From the NCBI GenBank assembly GCA_030272155.1, contig CP126195.1, positions 2,029,001-2,093,000 of the forward strand: a DNA stretch of 64,000 nucleotides, written 5' to 3'. The notes under the pieces were generated by a model, which had not been told where the DNA came from, searched no databases, and saw only the letters and a list, made by a program, of their open reading frames with translations. This stretch comes from Tetradesmus obliquus (Eukaryota > Chlorophyta > Chlorophyceae > Sphaeropleales > Scenedesmaceae). Shown here in pieces: positions 62,302 to 64,000 of the stretch (within the stretch, counting starts at the first letter, position 1; each line of letters opens with the position of its first letter). The position numbers were made by a program, and so were the translations under genes.

Positions 62302-63973
62302 TCAACCATCTGCAACAATCGTGATGGTGAGGGAGATGCCAGCTGTGTACACTTTTGGGTCTGTTCCATTTACTGCACTGTACCTGCAAGCCCAACAGCA
62401 AGGACAATAATGTGATTTAAAGGCAAGAGCCGGCTTGTGGATATGCTCTGTACAAACTGCACTGATATTTGGCAGCCGTAACCAGGCCAGCAAAGTGAAG
62501 CACCAGTCGGTATGACATCAGGGCTCCAGTCCCTTTTTATATGTGTGTACTCGGGGTCAGCAGACTCTGTTGTGCCTTGCAGCTGACACACAGCGCTCAA
62601 CAGCCTCTGTGCTGGCAGCACGAAGCATACATGCTGGCGTGCTGCTGCTGCTGCTGTTGCCGCCGCTGCTGCTGCTGCTTCTGCCGCTTCTGCTGACCCT
62701 GCTGCCGCTGCGGCTGTGCTGCTGCGGCTGCTGCAAAGGCATCAGCTGCCGCCTTTCCCCGCACCTGAACCTGTCCGTGAATTTGACGCCAGCCAGGAAG
62801 CCACTGTTTGGCAGCGTGTAGACGATCCACTTGCCACCTGTACCAACAGCCGCCGAGCCTTTTGGGGTGCCGATGTTTTCGACAGCAGTGATGCGCAGAG
62901 TGTCGGCTGGGGTGTCGTCATCGAGCACGAACAGCTTGGCAGTGAATGTAAAGCCTGTTGTGACATTGCCGGTGTAGGTGTTGTCAGTCAGCTCAACGGG
63001 AATCTTCACAGCACTCGCATCTGCAGGCGGAACAGGCATCGCATGCAGCGGTACGAAAAAGAAATGTTTTGGGGGATGAGCTGTGTGGGCTGCAAGCAGA
63101 TTGGCGCAGTGCAGTGTAGTACCATGCTCTTGCACTGCAACTGAGGTTGCAGTGGCAGGCCCTTGCACTGGAACTAGACTGAGCGGCTAACAGCACCACA
63201 ATCATGCCAGACTCACCAACACTGACGACGGCTGTTGTGGAGTCCGTGTTGCCGCTGCCATCGCTGGTGAAAGAAAAGCTCTGACAAAGCAACCTTTTGT
63301 GCACTGCTGAGCTGTTGCAGGTATGGCATACATATACACTCACCAACGCTAACGACGGCTGTGGTGGAGTCGCTGTTGCCGTCGCCATCACTGATGGTGT
63401 ACTCGATGTCAAAGGAGTAAGAGGGGCCGCTGCAGCAGCAGAGGCGATTTGAGGAGGAGCAGGTTCAGTCACTGCGATTAAAAAGCACAACCATGGTACA
63501 TGGCATAATGATAATTGTAAGAGGGCCCAGCTTGCAGCAAGGCACACCACGTGAGCACATGCAACTCTGCTACTGGACCCGTGTCACAACTGGCTAACGG
63601 CTGCACATAGGGCATGACAGGCGGTATATGGATTGAATCCATGTCAGTGACAAGGACCCATGCAAGCAATCTGATCCTGCATTGGAGGATCTGTGCTCAC
63701 AGAAGGCAAGCACATCTTTGTTCCCGATGACTGGCTGCTCAATGCATCAGCTATAGCACTGCAAGCCATCTCACCTGTACCCTTTGATGGTGTACACATA
63801 GTAGCTCTTGGCTTGGTTCCACACCAGATCGCCATATGGGAGTCCGATCGACGTCAGATTGGCGCTCAGTATGTTGCCGGTGTCATTTGCAAACAGGTCC
63901 AGAATGGTGGGTGGCAGGTTGCCGCCCGCATCCAGTTTGAGGTTGTATACATCAGGGTTGGCTGACAACGCCT
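62302..63973 (-). CDS. Secreted VCBS/cadherin-like repeat protein, copy 3 (C-terminal part; continues past right edge)
   Basis: Visible minus-strand exons: 63973-63775, 63429-63344, 63020-62765, 62383-62302. Their lengths (199, 86, 256, 82 nt) match the last four exons of copies 1 and 2 (199/202, 86, 247, 82), and the phases agree. They encode repeat 5 (VYNLKLDAGGNLPPTILD, then LFANDTG; SGPSYSFDIEYTISDGDG) and repeat 6 (LFVLDDDTPADTLRIT, then YSAVNGTDPKVYTAG) and end in TGA at 62304-62302. In repeat 6 the core Asn of N-D is Asp (LDDD). The N-terminal part and signal peptide lie outside the window. A second, out-of-phase copy of the short exon sits at 63217-63280. Confidence 0.78.
63217..63280 (-). 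pseudogene. Decayed duplicate of the repeat-5 short exon
   Basis: It has an acceptor-like CAG, a run reading GDGSGNTDSTTAVVSV-like codons (SFSFTSDGSGNTDSTTAVVS) and a GTGAGT donor, closely resembling the end of the exon at 63429-63344. At 64 nt it cannot join either neighbour in frame, so it is probably a non-functional exon copy or a poison exon. Confidence 0.6.
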
Positions 63974-64000
63974 CTGCAGGAGGAGAGAAGTGCAGCAGGG

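Overview
This window is eukaryotic nuclear DNA. Genes are broken by many GT-AG introns, and CAG/CTG triplet tracts lie throughout coding and non-coding DNA. The gene content points to a chlorophyte green alga: Ser-Pro (SPSP) linkers, a Cys-rich secreted protein with a poly-proline linker like volvocine and scenedesmid wall proteins, and families of secreted matrix proteins. I would guess Chlorophyceae; the species cannot be fixed from the sequence alone.

Layout. (1) 51-10433 (+): one 14-exon gene whose exons join in frame into a protein of about 1,548 residues with two complete Y-family translesion DNA polymerase units. The first is Pol iota-like and the second Pol eta (Rad30)-like; they are joined inside a single 1,506-nt stop-free exon. 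(2) 14264-17315 (-), 18128-21129 (+) and 28634-33535 (+): three paralogous secreted metzincin-type metalloproteases (HExGHxxGxxHD) with a PPC-like C-terminal domain. The third is enlarged by SPSP linkers and extra domains. (3) 24954-26738 (-): a secreted Cys-rich protein with a proline linker, pherophorin-like in layout. (4) 35610-39661: a complete-looking hAT transposon with terminal inverted repeats and an intact four-exon BED/DUF659/hAT-C transposase. (5) 40431-46744 (+), 50590-57165 (+) and 62302-63973 (-, running off the right edge): three paralogous secreted proteins made of tandem beta-sandwich repeats with an L-x-V-L-x-N-D core (VCBS / bacterial-Ig / cadherin-like). Every repeat cassette is bounded by phase-1 introns.

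Reading it together. Apart from the polymerase and the transposon, every recognised gene encodes a secreted protein, so 14-64 kb looks like a locus for extracellular matrix proteins and the proteases that remodel them, expanded by local duplication. The gene-free gaps hold microsatellites (including about 479 bp of pure TG), minisatellites and decayed duplications, with no recognised RNA gene. The polymerase gene is unusual in two further ways: many of its exon edges are followed or preceded by a decayed partial copy of themselves in the adjacent intron, and one intron holds about 1.3 kb of alternating purine-pyrimidine sequence.

All exon models were built by hand from splice-site consensus, phase continuity and family similarity. 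The total coding length of each complete gene came out divisible by three with no internal stop, but no transcript evidence was available.
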